A stretch of 64,000 nt of DNA, from assembly GCF_003259745.1 (NCBI RefSeq), contig NZ_QLMC01000001.1, forward strand, positions 1 to 64,000, given 5' to 3'. This DNA is from Larkinella arboricola (lineage in GTDB: Bacteria; Bacteroidota; Bacteroidia; Cytophagales; Spirosomataceae). The notes under the pieces are model-generated. The model saw only the letters and a list, made by a program, of their open reading frames with translations. It did not search any database and was not told where the DNA came from. Below, piece after piece: positions 1-8,715 of this stretch. Numbering within the stretch: the first letter of the stretch is position 1; each line of letters opens with the position of its first letter. The translations under genes were made by a program, and so were the position numbers.

Positions 1-85
1 AGGACGTTAGAGACGATGACGTGGATAGGCGGCAGGTGCAGGACGGGAGACCGTTACAGCCGAGCCGTACTAATGACCTGAAGGC
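1..85 (+). rRNA. 23S ribosomal RNA, 3' end (partial)
   Basis: The window opens inside the last helices of a large-subunit rRNA. The block ending in ccgagccgtactaatgacc resembles the conserved 3' end of bacterial 23S rRNA (CCGAGYNGTACTAAT). A 5S gene follows about 120 bases later, as in an ordinary rRNA operon. The exact 3' end is uncertain by several bases. Confidence 0.85.
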
Positions 86-206
86 CGTAGCAGTAGACCT
101 TGTTGGTCAGGGCTTGTGATTGTGAATCTCTTTCTTCTTAAAGAGCTAAAAAAGAAACTACCATACGTTGTGGTCATCCTTAGGGATGTCCAACGCAAGA
201 GCTGGG

Positions 207-319
207 ATGGTGGTAAGGGTGCGGGGGAACACCTCTTCCCATACCGAACAGAGCCGTTAAGCCCCGTTACGCCGATGGTACTGGAGTCACTTCCGGGAGA
301 GTAGGTTACCGCCACCACA
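207..319 (+). rRNA. 5S ribosomal RNA
   Basis: About 113 bases with 5S hallmarks: the central block cacctcttcccataccgaac, then gccgatggtact, and terminal complementarity (ggtggt near 209 with gccacc near 311) forming helix I. It lies downstream of the 23S end and upstream of a strong terminator. Ends are placed by the helix I pairing and may be off by 1-3 bases. No tRNA is seen between 23S and 5S. Confidence 0.9.
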
Positions 320-329
320 GATTTTTCCA

Positions 330-363
330 AGTCCGCATCTCAACCGATGCGGACTTTTTTTTT
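330..363 (+). terminator. rRNA operon terminator
   Basis: Inverted repeat agtccgcatc / gatgcggact with a 6-base loop, followed by a run of nine T. Classic intrinsic terminator closing the rRNA operon. Confidence 0.92.
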
Positions 364-557
364 AGCTATAGGTGCTTCTTTTATCATTTCCGCAATGTCG
401 GCTAATAGCGGGTAAATACCCTTCCCTGCTTTACCTTTCATCTTTAAAAAGCTATAGGTTCATCAAGGAAAATAGCCGTTTCACTCCTTACTAATTGTTG
501 TGCGTCCTTTTTTCGCAGACATTTGTAGTGGAATCTAGGGAAAAGCAACAATAGAAG

Positions 558-593
558 CTCTGGAAACTATGAACTTAAAAATAGTTTCCAGAG
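558..593. promoter_or_regulatory. Perfect 13-bp inverted repeat, likely TetR operator
   Basis: ctctggaaactat (558-570) and atagtttccagag (581-593) are exact reverse complements separated by 10 bases, ending 27 bases before the TTG start of the TetR gene. There is no T-tract, so it does not look like a terminator. Position and symmetry suit an autoregulatory operator; that role is inference. The rest of 364-557 holds no gene that I can support, only a 10-bp direct repeat agctataggt (364 and 450). Confidence 0.6.
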
Positions 594-620
594 TTTATGG
601 CTTAAAAAAGCAATAAGCCC

Positions 621-1253
621 TTGGAAATCAAAGAGCGTATTCTATCAAAGGCAGAAGCCTTATTTTGGAAATTCGGAACACGTAGTATCACTATGGATGA
701 TATCTCTAGGGATATCGGTATTTCTAAGAAAACGCTTTATCAACATTTTACTGACAAAGACGATATTGTTTATCAAGTAATTCAATATCGGATGGAGCAA
801 AATCGGGAACATGTCTCTTGCCGGGTAGCAGATGCCCACGATCCTATTGAGGAAATATTACTGGCGGCAGAAACGATGCGGCAATATTTAGCAGAGATGA
901 ACCCCGCTTTATTAATAGATGTGCAGCGCCATTACCCCAGAGCCTGGGAAGTTTGCACAGAGTTTAAAGAGAAGTTTTTGCTTGAGTCGATACGATCTAA
1001 TTTGAAGAGAGGTATTGAGCAGGGCCTGTATCGAGCCGAGATAGATATTGAAATAATGGCCAGACTTCGTGTAGAGTTAATACGCCTGGCTTATGATACG
1101 GATGTTTTCCCCCGGATGTTGGCGGGTATGACGGAAATTCAAATTCAGTTACTTCATCATTTTGTGCGTGGGATACTTACTGAAAAAGGATCAATTATCT
1201 ACAACCAATATGTTCAACAATATCAGAATGACCCCGCTTCTTCTCCCCAATAA
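621..1253 (+). CDS. TetR/AcrR-family transcriptional regulator
   Basis: A 210-residue protein with the usual TetR plan: N-terminal helix-turn-helix (about residues 22-43, SITMDDISRDIGISKKTLYQ, followed by HF) and an all-helical ligand/dimer domain. The frame is open only from base 606 and has no upstream ATG; the first start-like codon is TTG at 621, which gives a complete DNA-binding domain. Its 3' end overlaps the start of the TolC-like gene by 26 bases, so it probably heads the efflux operon and represses it, as AcrR-type regulators do. The perfect inverted repeat at 558-593 is the natural operator candidate. The ligand cannot be predicted from sequence. Confidence 0.9.
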   Translation: MEIKERILSKAEALFWKFGTRSITMDDISRDIGISKKTLYQHFTDKDDIVYQVIQYRMEQNREHVSCRVADAHDPIEEILLAAETMRQYLAEMNPALLIDVQRHYPRAWEVCTEFKEKFLLESIRSNLKRGIEQGLYRAEIDIEIMARLRVELIRLAYDTDVFPRMLAGMTEIQIQLLHHFVRGILTEKGSIIYNQYVQQYQNDPASSPQ

Positions 1254-2625
1254 ACCGTTCTTGCTTCTATTGCTCACGGGTTTATTGGGTTCGGTAATGG
1301 CTCAAACTCCGCGTGATTTCTCCTTAAATGACGCTATTCATTTTGCTACCCAACAGAATATAAATGTAAAAAACACGCAATTAGATGCTTTAAGTGCAGA
1401 AGCCCGCATCAGAGAGGTTAAGGGCCTGGCTCTTCCTCAAGTCAATGTGGGAGCGTCGGCAACGTATAATGCCATTATCCAGAAGTTTATTTTTCCGGCA
1501 GGCGGTTTTGGCGCACCTGTAGACTCAACCGCAACCGGCGGGGCCAGTAGTGGCGATGACGTTACGGCTATCCCTTTTGGGGTAAAGTATCAGGGAAGTG
1601 TGGCGGCCAATGTTAACCAGCTAATCTTCGATGCTTCTTATAAAATTGGTCTGAGAGCCGCAGCTACGTACCGAGAACTGGCTCAGAAAAACATTACAGC
1701 CTCTAAAATTACCGTTGCTGAACAAGTTGCAAAAGCTTACTACGGGGTTTTGGTGAGTGAAGAACGGTTAAAATTACTGGATATAAATATTTCCCGAGTT
1801 GATACGCTTTTGCGGGAAACCAGAGCGATGAACACGCAGGGATTTGTCGAAAAGATCGATATTGACCGTCTGGAAGTCCAGTTGAATAACCTGAAAACCG
1901 ACCGGCAAAATGTTAAGAATCTGGTCGATTTAAGTTATAACCTGTTAAAGTTTCAAATGGGGTTGCCTATCAATGCACCTATTCAGTTAACAGATCGGAT
2001 TGAAGCCTATAGCCAGCAGGATCTGGAACGGGCAGCGGTTTTGGACTCGGCTTTTGATTACGGCCAACGCATTGAATTTTCGACCTTACAAACGCAGATT
2101 ACCCTGGCTGACCTAGACTACCAGAGCATTGGCAAGCAGTATTATCCAAGGTTAACGGCGGCTGCCACGTATGGTCACAACAACGGTCGAAATAACTTCA
2201 TGGATTTCTGGACAACGCAATGGTTCAATTCGGCGGCTATTACACTAAACCTGAATGTGCCGATTTTTGACGGTTTTCAGAAGCGTTATGCAGCTCAACA
2301 ACGGAAAATAGCCATCGACAAAGCCCGGCAAACTGGAGAGCTGCTGAAGAACTCCATTGATCTGCAAATCCGGCAGGCAACGGTAACGCTTACCAATAAT
2401 CTGCAAACGCTGCAAAGCCAGAAACGCAACATGGATTTGGCGCAGGAAATCGTACGGGTGACTCGGATTAAATACAAGGAAGGCGTCGGCTCCAATATTG
2501 AAGTGCTGAATGCGGAAACGTCGTTTCGGGAAGCGCAGACCAATTACTTCTCGGCCCTACTGGATTACATGATTACCAAAGTTGACCTCGACAAAGCCCT
2601 GGGCAAATTATACACCGGTCAATAA
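1228..2625 (+). CDS. TolC-family outer-membrane efflux protein
   Basis: A 465-residue outer-membrane channel subunit. The frame is open from 1162, but the ATG at 1228 is chosen because it directly precedes a Sec signal peptide (LLLPNKPFLLLLLTGLLGSV, cleavage after MAQ). The mature part starts with the typical TolC phrase FSLNDAIHFATQQNINVKNT and ends in long helical stretches with the family's C-terminal YKEGVGSNIEVLNAETSF motif. It would form the exit duct for the RND pump downstream. The start overlaps the TetR gene by 26 bases, suggesting translational coupling, and the adaptor gene follows 49 bases later. Confidence 0.95.
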   Translation: MTPLLLPNKPFLLLLLTGLLGSVMAQTPRDFSLNDAIHFATQQNINVKNTQLDALSAEARIREVKGLALPQVNVGASATYNAIIQKFIFPAGGFGAPVDSTATGGASSGDDVTAIPFGVKYQGSVAANVNQLIFDASYKIGLRAAATYRELAQKNITASKITVAEQVAKAYYGVLVSEERLKLLDINISRVDTLLRETRAMNTQGFVEKIDIDRLEVQLNNLKTDRQNVKNLVDLSYNLLKFQMGLPINAPIQLTDRIEAYSQQDLERAAVLDSAFDYGQRIEFSTLQTQITLADLDYQSIGKQYYPRLTAAATYGHNNGRNNFMDFWTTQWFNSAAITLNLNVPIFDGFQKRYAAQQRKIAIDKARQTGELLKNSIDLQIRQATVTLTNNLQTLQSQKRNMDLAQEIVRVTRIKYKEGVGSNIEVLNAETSFREAQTNYFSALLDYMITKVDLDKALGKLYTGQ

Positions 2626-2674
2626 TCACTCTTCTCATTCACGCTATTCAAGCAGTATTATACAGTAATCAAAG

Positions 2675-3808
2675 ATGAAAACTTACTACGTAATCGGATT
2701 GGCAACGGCCTTAATGATGTCCTGCTCATCAGAGGAAAAGAAGTCGGACCTGGCTTCCAAAAAGCAGGAACTGGCCGAACTGAAAAGTCAGCAGAGCGAA
2801 ATATCGACAAAAATCCGTGCGCTGGAAGCCGAAGTTGCCAAACTCGATCCGAAACAGGCCGAACAAACCAGAATAAAGGAAGTAACTGTAGCGCCCTTGA
2901 CGGCGACAACTTTCAAGCATTTTGTTGAGTTGCAGGGTACGATTGATGCAAAGAATAATGTACAGGTGAGCCCAAAATCGGGTGGTGCCATTACCGCAGT
3001 CTATGTGAAAGAAGGCGATGCGGTAAAACCCGGTACGGTTCTGGCCAAAATTGACGACCAGATTCTGCGGGAATCACTGGAGGAAATTAAAAACCAACTG
3101 ACATTGGCGAATACGGTTTACGAAAAACAGGCTAATCTGTGGAAACAGCAGATCGGTACGGAAATCCAGTATCTCCAGGCTAAAAACAACAAGGAAGGGC
3201 TCGAGAAACGGCTGGCGACGCTGAATGCCCAACTGTCGCAATCAAGCGTGACTTCGCCGATTTCGGGGGTTGTAGACCGGGTCAATGTGAAAGCGGGTGA
3301 AACGGCCATGCCGGGCGTCGGAATTGTTAATGTAGTCAACCTCTCGCAACTCAAAGTGGTGGCCAAGGTAGCCGATACCTACGCGGGAAGTGTGCGCCGG
3401 GGCGATGCCGTGATTGTTCGTTTCCCGGATATTAACAAGGAACTAACAACCCGGATCAGTTTCGTCTCCACAACGGTTGACCCACTCAGCCGAACCTTTA
3501 CGATTGAAGCTCCCCTGCCGTCGGATAATAGCCTGAAACCAAACATGCTGGCGCAGGTCAAGATTAACGACATTTCAAAAGCGAAATCTATTGTTATCAA
3601 TCAGAATCTGGTTCAGAGCACGGAAAACGGCCAGTTGGTGTATATAGCGGTCAATGAAAACAATAAGAAAGTAGCCCGGGCCCGCCAGGTGAAAACGGGT
3701 TTGAGCTACGGCGGTCAGATCGAAATTACGGACGGGTTGCAATCGGGCGATCAAATTATCACGCAAGGTTATCAGGAGTTAGTGGACGGACAACCGATAA
3801 ATTTCTAA
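2675..3808 (+). CDS. RND efflux periplasmic adaptor (HlyD/AcrA family lipoprotein)
   Basis: A 377-residue membrane-fusion protein. Residues 1-17 are a lipoprotein signal with lipobox MMSC (Cys17), so the protein is probably anchored by lipid. Residues 24-57 form a short Lys/Glu-rich coiled coil. Then comes the split biotinyl-lipoyl domain (NVQVSPKSGGAITAVYVKEG near 93-112, and SSVTSPISGVVDRVNVKAGE after the hairpin) and a beta-barrel plus membrane-proximal domain at the C terminus. It links the TolC-like duct to the pump encoded next. The hairpin is of modest length, typical of RND rather than ABC adaptors. Confidence 0.95.
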   Translation: MKTYYVIGLATALMMSCSSEEKKSDLASKKQELAELKSQQSEISTKIRALEAEVAKLDPKQAEQTRIKEVTVAPLTATTFKHFVELQGTIDAKNNVQVSPKSGGAITAVYVKEGDAVKPGTVLAKIDDQILRESLEEIKNQLTLANTVYEKQANLWKQQIGTEIQYLQAKNNKEGLEKRLATLNAQLSQSSVTSPISGVVDRVNVKAGETAMPGVGIVNVVNLSQLKVVAKVADTYAGSVRRGDAVIVRFPDINKELTTRISFVSTTVDPLSRTFTIEAPLPSDNSLKPNMLAQVKINDISKAKSIVINQNLVQSTENGQLVYIAVNENNKKVARARQVKTGLSYGGQIEITDGLQSGDQIITQGYQELVDGQPINF

Positions 3809-3911
3809 AACAGTAGGTACATCGATTCGGCGGGTTCGACGGATTTTAACTGATATCCGTTTGATCGGTTCAATCTGCCCGTTTTTGTGTTTCTATTCAA
3901 CTCTTTAAGCC

Positions 3912-6900
3912 ATGAAGTTCGAGCAGTATAAAACCCTGAGTTTTACCAACTGGTGCGTAGAGAACCGGACGGCCATTTACATTTTTACCATTATCATTAC
4001 GCTGGGCGGTCTGGTGGTGTATAATAACCTGCCGAAAGAGCAGTTCCCGGATATTAAAGTACCGCAGATTTACATCAATACGGTGTACCTCGGTACCGCC
4101 CCAGCGGATGTGGAGAATACGATTAATAAGCCCATTGAGAAGCAGTTAAAATCCATCAATGGCGTCAAGAAAATTAAATCCAATGCGTTGCAGGACGTAT
4201 CGGTTATTCTGGTTGAATTTAACCCGGACGTTCAGATACCGGACGCTTTGCAGCGGGTTCGGGATGCGATTGATAAAGCCCGGCAGGATCTGCCGCAGAA
4301 ACTGGACGTTGGCCCAACGGCGCAGGATGTCAACTTCTCGGAGTTTCCGATCATGAACGTCAACCTGGCGGGGAATTTCTCGCTGAAACGGTTGAAAGAA
4401 TACGCCGAAGATCTACAGGACGCCATTGAAGCCATGCCGGAAATCAGCCGGGTGGATATTGTCGGAGCACTGGAACGCGAAATTCAGATCAATGTCGATT
4501 TGCCCAAAATGCAGTCGGCGGGACTGGCATTTTATGATATTCAACAAGCCGTTCAGGGTGAAAACATCAACGTTTCGGGTGGTGAACTCAACGTAGACGG
4601 TATTCGCCGGACCCTGCGGGTAAAAGGGGAATTTAATGCCGTAGACCAGTTACAAAACCTGCAAATCCGGACTTCAACGGGCGCCACCGTCCGCCTGGGC
4701 GATGTAGCGCAGGTACAGGACAGCTTCGAAGAGCAGCAGGATTTTGCCCGCCTGAACAATAAATCGGTCGTTACTCTGAACGTCATCAAACGCTCCGGTG
4801 CCAACCTGATCTCGGCTTCCGATAAGATTGAAGAAATCATTGGGGAATACAAGGAAACCCGTTTTCCGCAAGGGCTGGACATTAAGGTAACCGCCGACCA
4901 GTCGGAGCGGACCCGGGCCGATCTGCACGATCTGGTCAATACCGTTATCCTCGGTTTTATCTTCGTGGTGTTGGTTCTCATGTTTTTCATGGGGGTTCGT
5001 GACGCTATTTTCGTCGGTTTGTCCGTACCGCTTTCGGCGCTGGTGGCTTTCGTCTGTATGCCGATTGTTGGGCCCGTCGTTGGTACGGTATTCACGCTGA
5101 ACACGATTGTTCTGTTTGCTTTTCTGCTGGGGCTTGGTCTGGTGGTAGACGACGCAATTGTGGTGATTGAAAACACCCACCGTCTGTTCAACCTGAATAA
5201 AGACTGGGACATCAAAAAATCCGTAAAAGCGGCTGCGGGTGAGGTATTCATTCCGGTATTGTCCGGTACGCTGACCACCATCGCGCCTTTCTTTCCGCTG
5301 CTTTTCTGGCCGGGCATCGTTGGCGAGTTCATGAAGTTTCTGCCGTTGACGCTGATTCTGACGTTGTTCTCGTCGTTGTTTGTGGCTTACGTTATGAACC
5401 CGGTTTTTGCCGTTACATTCATGAAACGCCACGATGAAGATCATCACGAAGACAATCAGGGCTTCCAGCCGATTCGGCGACCCTTGATCATTATGGCGGT
5501 ATTGACGGTCATTGGTTACCTGATCGACCGCGGTATTGGTAACTTCCTGGTGTTGTTCATGATTCTGTACGTATTCAACCACTATATCCTCACCCCTCAT
5601 ATTATCGTTCCTTTCCAGGAAAAACTGTTGCCCAAATTGAAGAACGGGTACCGGAAACTGATTGCCTGGGTATTAGTTGGCTGGCGGCCCATCGGCGCAA
5701 TTGTCAGCATGGTTGTCCTGCTGTTTGTGACGTTTTTTCTGATGGGCATTGTGCAGCCAAAAGTCATCTTCTTCCCCAGCGGTGACCCGGATTACATTTA
5801 CGTCTACAACGTCATGCCGGTTGGTACGGATGCTAAGGTGACGGATTCGGTCACGAAGATTATCGAGAAACGGGTTTTTGATGTGCTGGATAAGCACAAG
5901 GCCAACGACATCGTTAATTCGGTGATTGCCAACGTGGGTAAGAATGCCGGTGACCCCTACAACCCCGACCGTTCCGATACACCCCACAAATCGAAGGTGA
6001 CGGTGGCTTTCGAGAAAAAAGAACTCCGGAACGGTATTTCATCCGAAATGCTGCTGAATGAGGTTCGGACGGCCATGCAGGGGATTCCGGGAACAGAGAT
6101 TTCGGTTGAACGGGAAAGCAACGGTCCGCCGACCGGGAAGCCGATCTCGATTGAAATTGCCGGAGATGATTTCAAAACCCTGGCGAGTCTGGAGAAACAG
6201 GTGCGTCAGAAAATTGCCCAATCCGGTATTCAGGGAATCGACCAGTTGAAATCCGATCTGATTACCAACAAGCCGGAAATTGTAATCAACATTGATCGCG
6301 ATAAAGCGGAGCGCGAAGGCATTTCATCCGCACAGGTGGCAATGGCGGTCCGGACGGCTTTGTTTGGTCTGGAAGTATCGAAATTCCGGGACGACAAGGA
6401 CGAATACCCGATCATGGTGCGTCTGAAACCGGATGATCGCAGCCAGATTGAGCGACTGCTCAGCCTGAACATCGTGTACCGCGATATGAACATGGGCGGT
6501 CAACTGCGGCAGGTACCAATCCAGTCGGTGGCTAACATCAGCTATTCGACTACGTTCAGCCAGATTAACCGCCAGAATCAGGAGCGGGTCATTACCCTGG
6601 CTTCTGATGTGGTGCCGGGTTACAATGCCAACGAGATTGTCGGGCAGATTCAGCAACTGATTACCGATCTTGATGTGCCGAACGGTTATGTCATCAAAAT
6701 GGGTGGTGAGCAGGAAGAACAGGCCGAATCCATGACGTTCCTGACATCGGCTTTTGGTATGGCCATGCTGCTGATTTACCTGATTCTGGCTACGCAGTTC
6801 AACTCGGCGGGCAAACCGGTGATTATCTTCTTTACCATCGTCTTGTCGCTGATTGGGGTGTTGCTGGGCTTCATGATTACCGGTAAAAGTTTCTCCGTGA

Positions 6901-7337
6901 TCATGTCCGGAGTCGGTATCATCGCGCTGGCCGGAATTGTGGTGAAGAACGGTATTTTGCTCATTGAGTTTATTGAAGAACTCCGGGGGCGGGGTATGCC
7001 CCTGCGCGAAGCCATCATTGAGGGCGGGGCCATCCGTCTGACACCGGTTCTGCTGACGGCTTCGGCGGCTGTGCTAGGTCTTGTGCCGCTGGCGCTGGGC
7101 CTGACAATCGACTTTGTCGGACTATTCCGGGATTTTGCTCCGCACGTCATTATTGGCGGTGACAGCGCGGTATTCTGGAACATCCTGGCCTGGACGATTA
7201 TCTACGGACTCACGTTCTCGACGGTTCTAACCCTGGTGATTGTTCCGTGTATGTACTGGGTCAGTGAAAAAGTGAAAGGGCGGATCTCGAAAAAAACGGC
7301 TGAATCCGTACAGGAGCCCGAATTGGTCAATGAATAA
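3912..7337 (+). CDS. RND-family multidrug efflux permease (HAE1/AcrB-like)
   Basis: An 1141-residue proton-driven inner-membrane pump. It has a first membrane helix at about 18-37, the PN1/PN2 porter region (DALQRVRDAIDKARQDLP), and TM4 with the paired aspartates of the proton relay (LGLGLVVDDAIVVIEN, about 405-420). The second half repeats this with the GIVVKNGILLIEFIEE segment. It is about 100 residues longer than typical AcrB. Part of the excess is a hydrophobic segment at about 526-568 between the two halves that may add one or two membrane passes. It sits 103 bases after the adaptor gene in the same operon and is followed by a terminator. Substrates cannot be predicted. Confidence 0.95.
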   Translation: MKFEQYKTLSFTNWCVENRTAIYIFTIIITLGGLVVYNNLPKEQFPDIKVPQIYINTVYLGTAPADVENTINKPIEKQLKSINGVKKIKSNALQDVSVILVEFNPDVQIPDALQRVRDAIDKARQDLPQKLDVGPTAQDVNFSEFPIMNVNLAGNFSLKRLKEYAEDLQDAIEAMPEISRVDIVGALEREIQINVDLPKMQSAGLAFYDIQQAVQGENINVSGGELNVDGIRRTLRVKGEFNAVDQLQNLQIRTSTGATVRLGDVAQVQDSFEEQQDFARLNNKSVVTLNVIKRSGANLISASDKIEEIIGEYKETRFPQGLDIKVTADQSERTRADLHDLVNTVILGFIFVVLVLMFFMGVRDAIFVGLSVPLSALVAFVCMPIVGPVVGTVFTLNTIVLFAFLLGLGLVVDDAIVVIENTHRLFNLNKDWDIKKSVKAAAGEVFIPVLSGTLTTIAPFFPLLFWPGIVGEFMKFLPLTLILTLFSSLFVAYVMNPVFAVTFMKRHDEDHHEDNQGFQPIRRPLIIMAVLTVIGYLIDRGIGNFLVLFMILYVFNHYILTPHIIVPFQEKLLPKLKNGYRKLIAWVLVGWRPIGAIVSMVVLLFVTFFLMGIVQPKVIFFPSGDPDYIYVYNVMPVGTDAKVTDSVTKIIEKRVFDVLDKHKANDIVNSVIANVGKNAGDPYNPDRSDTPHKSKVTVAFEKKELRNGISSEMLLNEVRTAMQGIPGTEISVERESNGPPTGKPISIEIAGDDFKTLASLEKQVRQKIAQSGIQGIDQLKSDLITNKPEIVINIDRDKAEREGISSAQVAMAVRTALFGLEVSKFRDDKDEYPIMVRLKPDDRSQIERLLSLNIVYRDMNMGGQLRQVPIQSVANISYSTTFSQINRQNQERVITLASDVVPGYNANEIVGQIQQLITDLDVPNGYVIKMGGEQEEQAESMTFLTSAFGMAMLLIYLILATQFNSAGKPVIIFFTIVLSLIGVLLGFMITGKSFSVIMSGVGIIALAGIVVKNGILLIEFIEELRGRGMPLREAIIEGGAIRLTPVLLTASAAVLGLVPLALGLTIDFVGLFRDFAPHVIIGGDSAVFWNILAWTIIYGLTFSTVLTLVIVPCMYWVSEKVKGRISKKTAESVQEPELVNE

Positions 7338-7358
7338 TAACTAACTGTATTGAACCGA

Positions 7359-7395
7359 AAAACCCACAGTGTCTGTTTACGCTGTGGGTTTTCTA
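7359..7395 (+). terminator. Intrinsic terminator of the efflux operon
   Basis: Arms aaaacccacag (7359-7369) and ctgtgggtttt (7382-7392) form an 11-bp stem with a 12-base loop, then a T-rich tail. It covers the first possible GTG start (7369) of the next gene, which argues for the later ATG at 7408. Confidence 0.85.
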
Positions 7396-7407
7396 TTTTC
7401 TGTCGTT

Positions 7408-8685
7408 ATGAACCGTCTCGTTTTGTTTGTCATTGTATCGGCTATTCTGGTCCTGATCGACTGGTATGTGTTTCAGGCTATAAAAACCGTCATCCGCTCG
7501 ACTTCTGAAACCACCCAGCGGATTATTCAATTTGTCTACTGGGGATTTACTGTCGTCACGGTCATCACCTACCTGACCATGCAGTTGTTGCCGCCGGATG
7601 CCGTAGGGCGCATAGCCCGGGGTTTTATCTGGTCGGCAATTCTGATCCCGTATTTCTCTAAAGTATTTGCCATCCTGTTCATATTTGTCGACGATCTGGG
7701 GCGGTTTGTGCGCTGGGTAGCCTCCCTTTTCTACCGGCCCGATATTCGCGAAGCCGTCAACGACACCACCCAATCTACCATTCCGGCTACGAACGTCATT
7801 CCGCGCTCCGAATTTCTGATGAAAACCGCATTGGTGGCGGGGGCGGTGCCGCTGGTTGGGTTTACGTACGGTATTATTTCCGGCGCTCACGATTACCGCA
7901 TCCGGCGCATCAAGCTACCGCTCAGAAATTTGCCTTCGAGTTTCGACGGACTAAAAATTGCGCAGCTTTCGGACATTCACTCCGGGAGCTTTTTCAATAA
8001 GACGGCGGTGAAAGGGGGCGTTGAAATGCTCCTGCGCGAAAAACCGGATGTTGTCTTTTTTACGGGTGATCTGGTGAACAACACCGCCGATGAGGTGGAA
8101 AACTACATTGATATTTTCAGTAAAGTTAAAGCGCCGATGGGCGTTTACTCAACGCTGGGCAATCATGACTACGGCGATTATGTAAACTGGTCAAGCCAAC
8201 AGGCCAAACGACAGAATTTACAAAACCTGATGGCTGCTCACAAACTGATGGGCTGGAACCTGATGATGGACGAAAACCGTATTTTAGAACAAAATGGTGA
8301 CAAAATCGCTTTAATAGGCATCCAGAACTGGGGGTCGGGCCGGTGGCCGAAATACGGTAATCTGGCCAAAGCCTACAAAGGGGTTGAAGATTACCCGGTT
8401 AAGCTCCTGCTCTCGCATGACCCCAGCCATTGGGACGCTCAGGTACGGCCAGAATTTCCGGATATTGATGTGCAGTTTGCCGGTCATACGCACGGAATGC
8501 AGTTTGGTGTTGAGGTGGGAAGCGTCCGCTGGAGTCCGTCGCAATACGTCTATAAGCAGTGGGCCGGGCTTTATCAGGAGGGCCAGCAATACCTGTATGT
8601 CAATCGCGGCTACGGTTATCTGGGCTATCCCGGGCGCATCGGTATCTGGCCCGAAGTCACCATTTTTGAATTGAAAAAAGTATAA
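7408..8685 (+). CDS. Membrane-anchored calcineurin-like metallophosphoesterase
   Basis: A 425-residue protein. Its N-terminal third has three to four hydrophobic segments (about 2-22, 35-57, 65-90, 130-150). The rest is a calcineurin-like phosphoesterase with all metal-binding blocks: LSDIHSG (about 186-192), TGDLVNN, GNHDYGD (about 251-257), LLLSHDP and GHTHG (about 359-363). It resembles the YkuE-type membrane phosphoesterases; the natural substrate is unknown. ATG 7408 is chosen because the upstream GTG lies inside the preceding terminator. The next gene begins 30 bases downstream and may be co-transcribed. Confidence 0.88.
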   Translation: MNRLVLFVIVSAILVLIDWYVFQAIKTVIRSTSETTQRIIQFVYWGFTVVTVITYLTMQLLPPDAVGRIARGFIWSAILIPYFSKVFAILFIFVDDLGRFVRWVASLFYRPDIREAVNDTTQSTIPATNVIPRSEFLMKTALVAGAVPLVGFTYGIISGAHDYRIRRIKLPLRNLPSSFDGLKIAQLSDIHSGSFFNKTAVKGGVEMLLREKPDVVFFTGDLVNNTADEVENYIDIFSKVKAPMGVYSTLGNHDYGDYVNWSSQQAKRQNLQNLMAAHKLMGWNLMMDENRILEQNGDKIALIGIQNWGSGRWPKYGNLAKAYKGVEDYPVKLLLSHDPSHWDAQVRPEFPDIDVQFAGHTHGMQFGVEVGSVRWSPSQYVYKQWAGLYQEGQQYLYVNRGYGYLGYPGRIGIWPEVTIFELKKV

Positions 8686-8715
8686 TCCAAGTTTAAGACC
8701 CGTCAAAATCAACCC

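Noticed and set aside
364-557. tRNA or small gene after the rRNA operon
   Set aside because: No cloverleaf, no coding frame of note; only a 10-base direct repeat.
4674-5600. 308-codon minus-strand frame inside the RND pump gene
   Set aside because: Antisense shadow; Gln/Arg/His-rich sequence with no domain signature.
7369-7407. GTG start 39 bases upstream for the metallophosphoesterase
   Set aside because: It falls inside the terminator hairpin of the efflux operon; the ATG at 7408 gives a proper membrane anchor.
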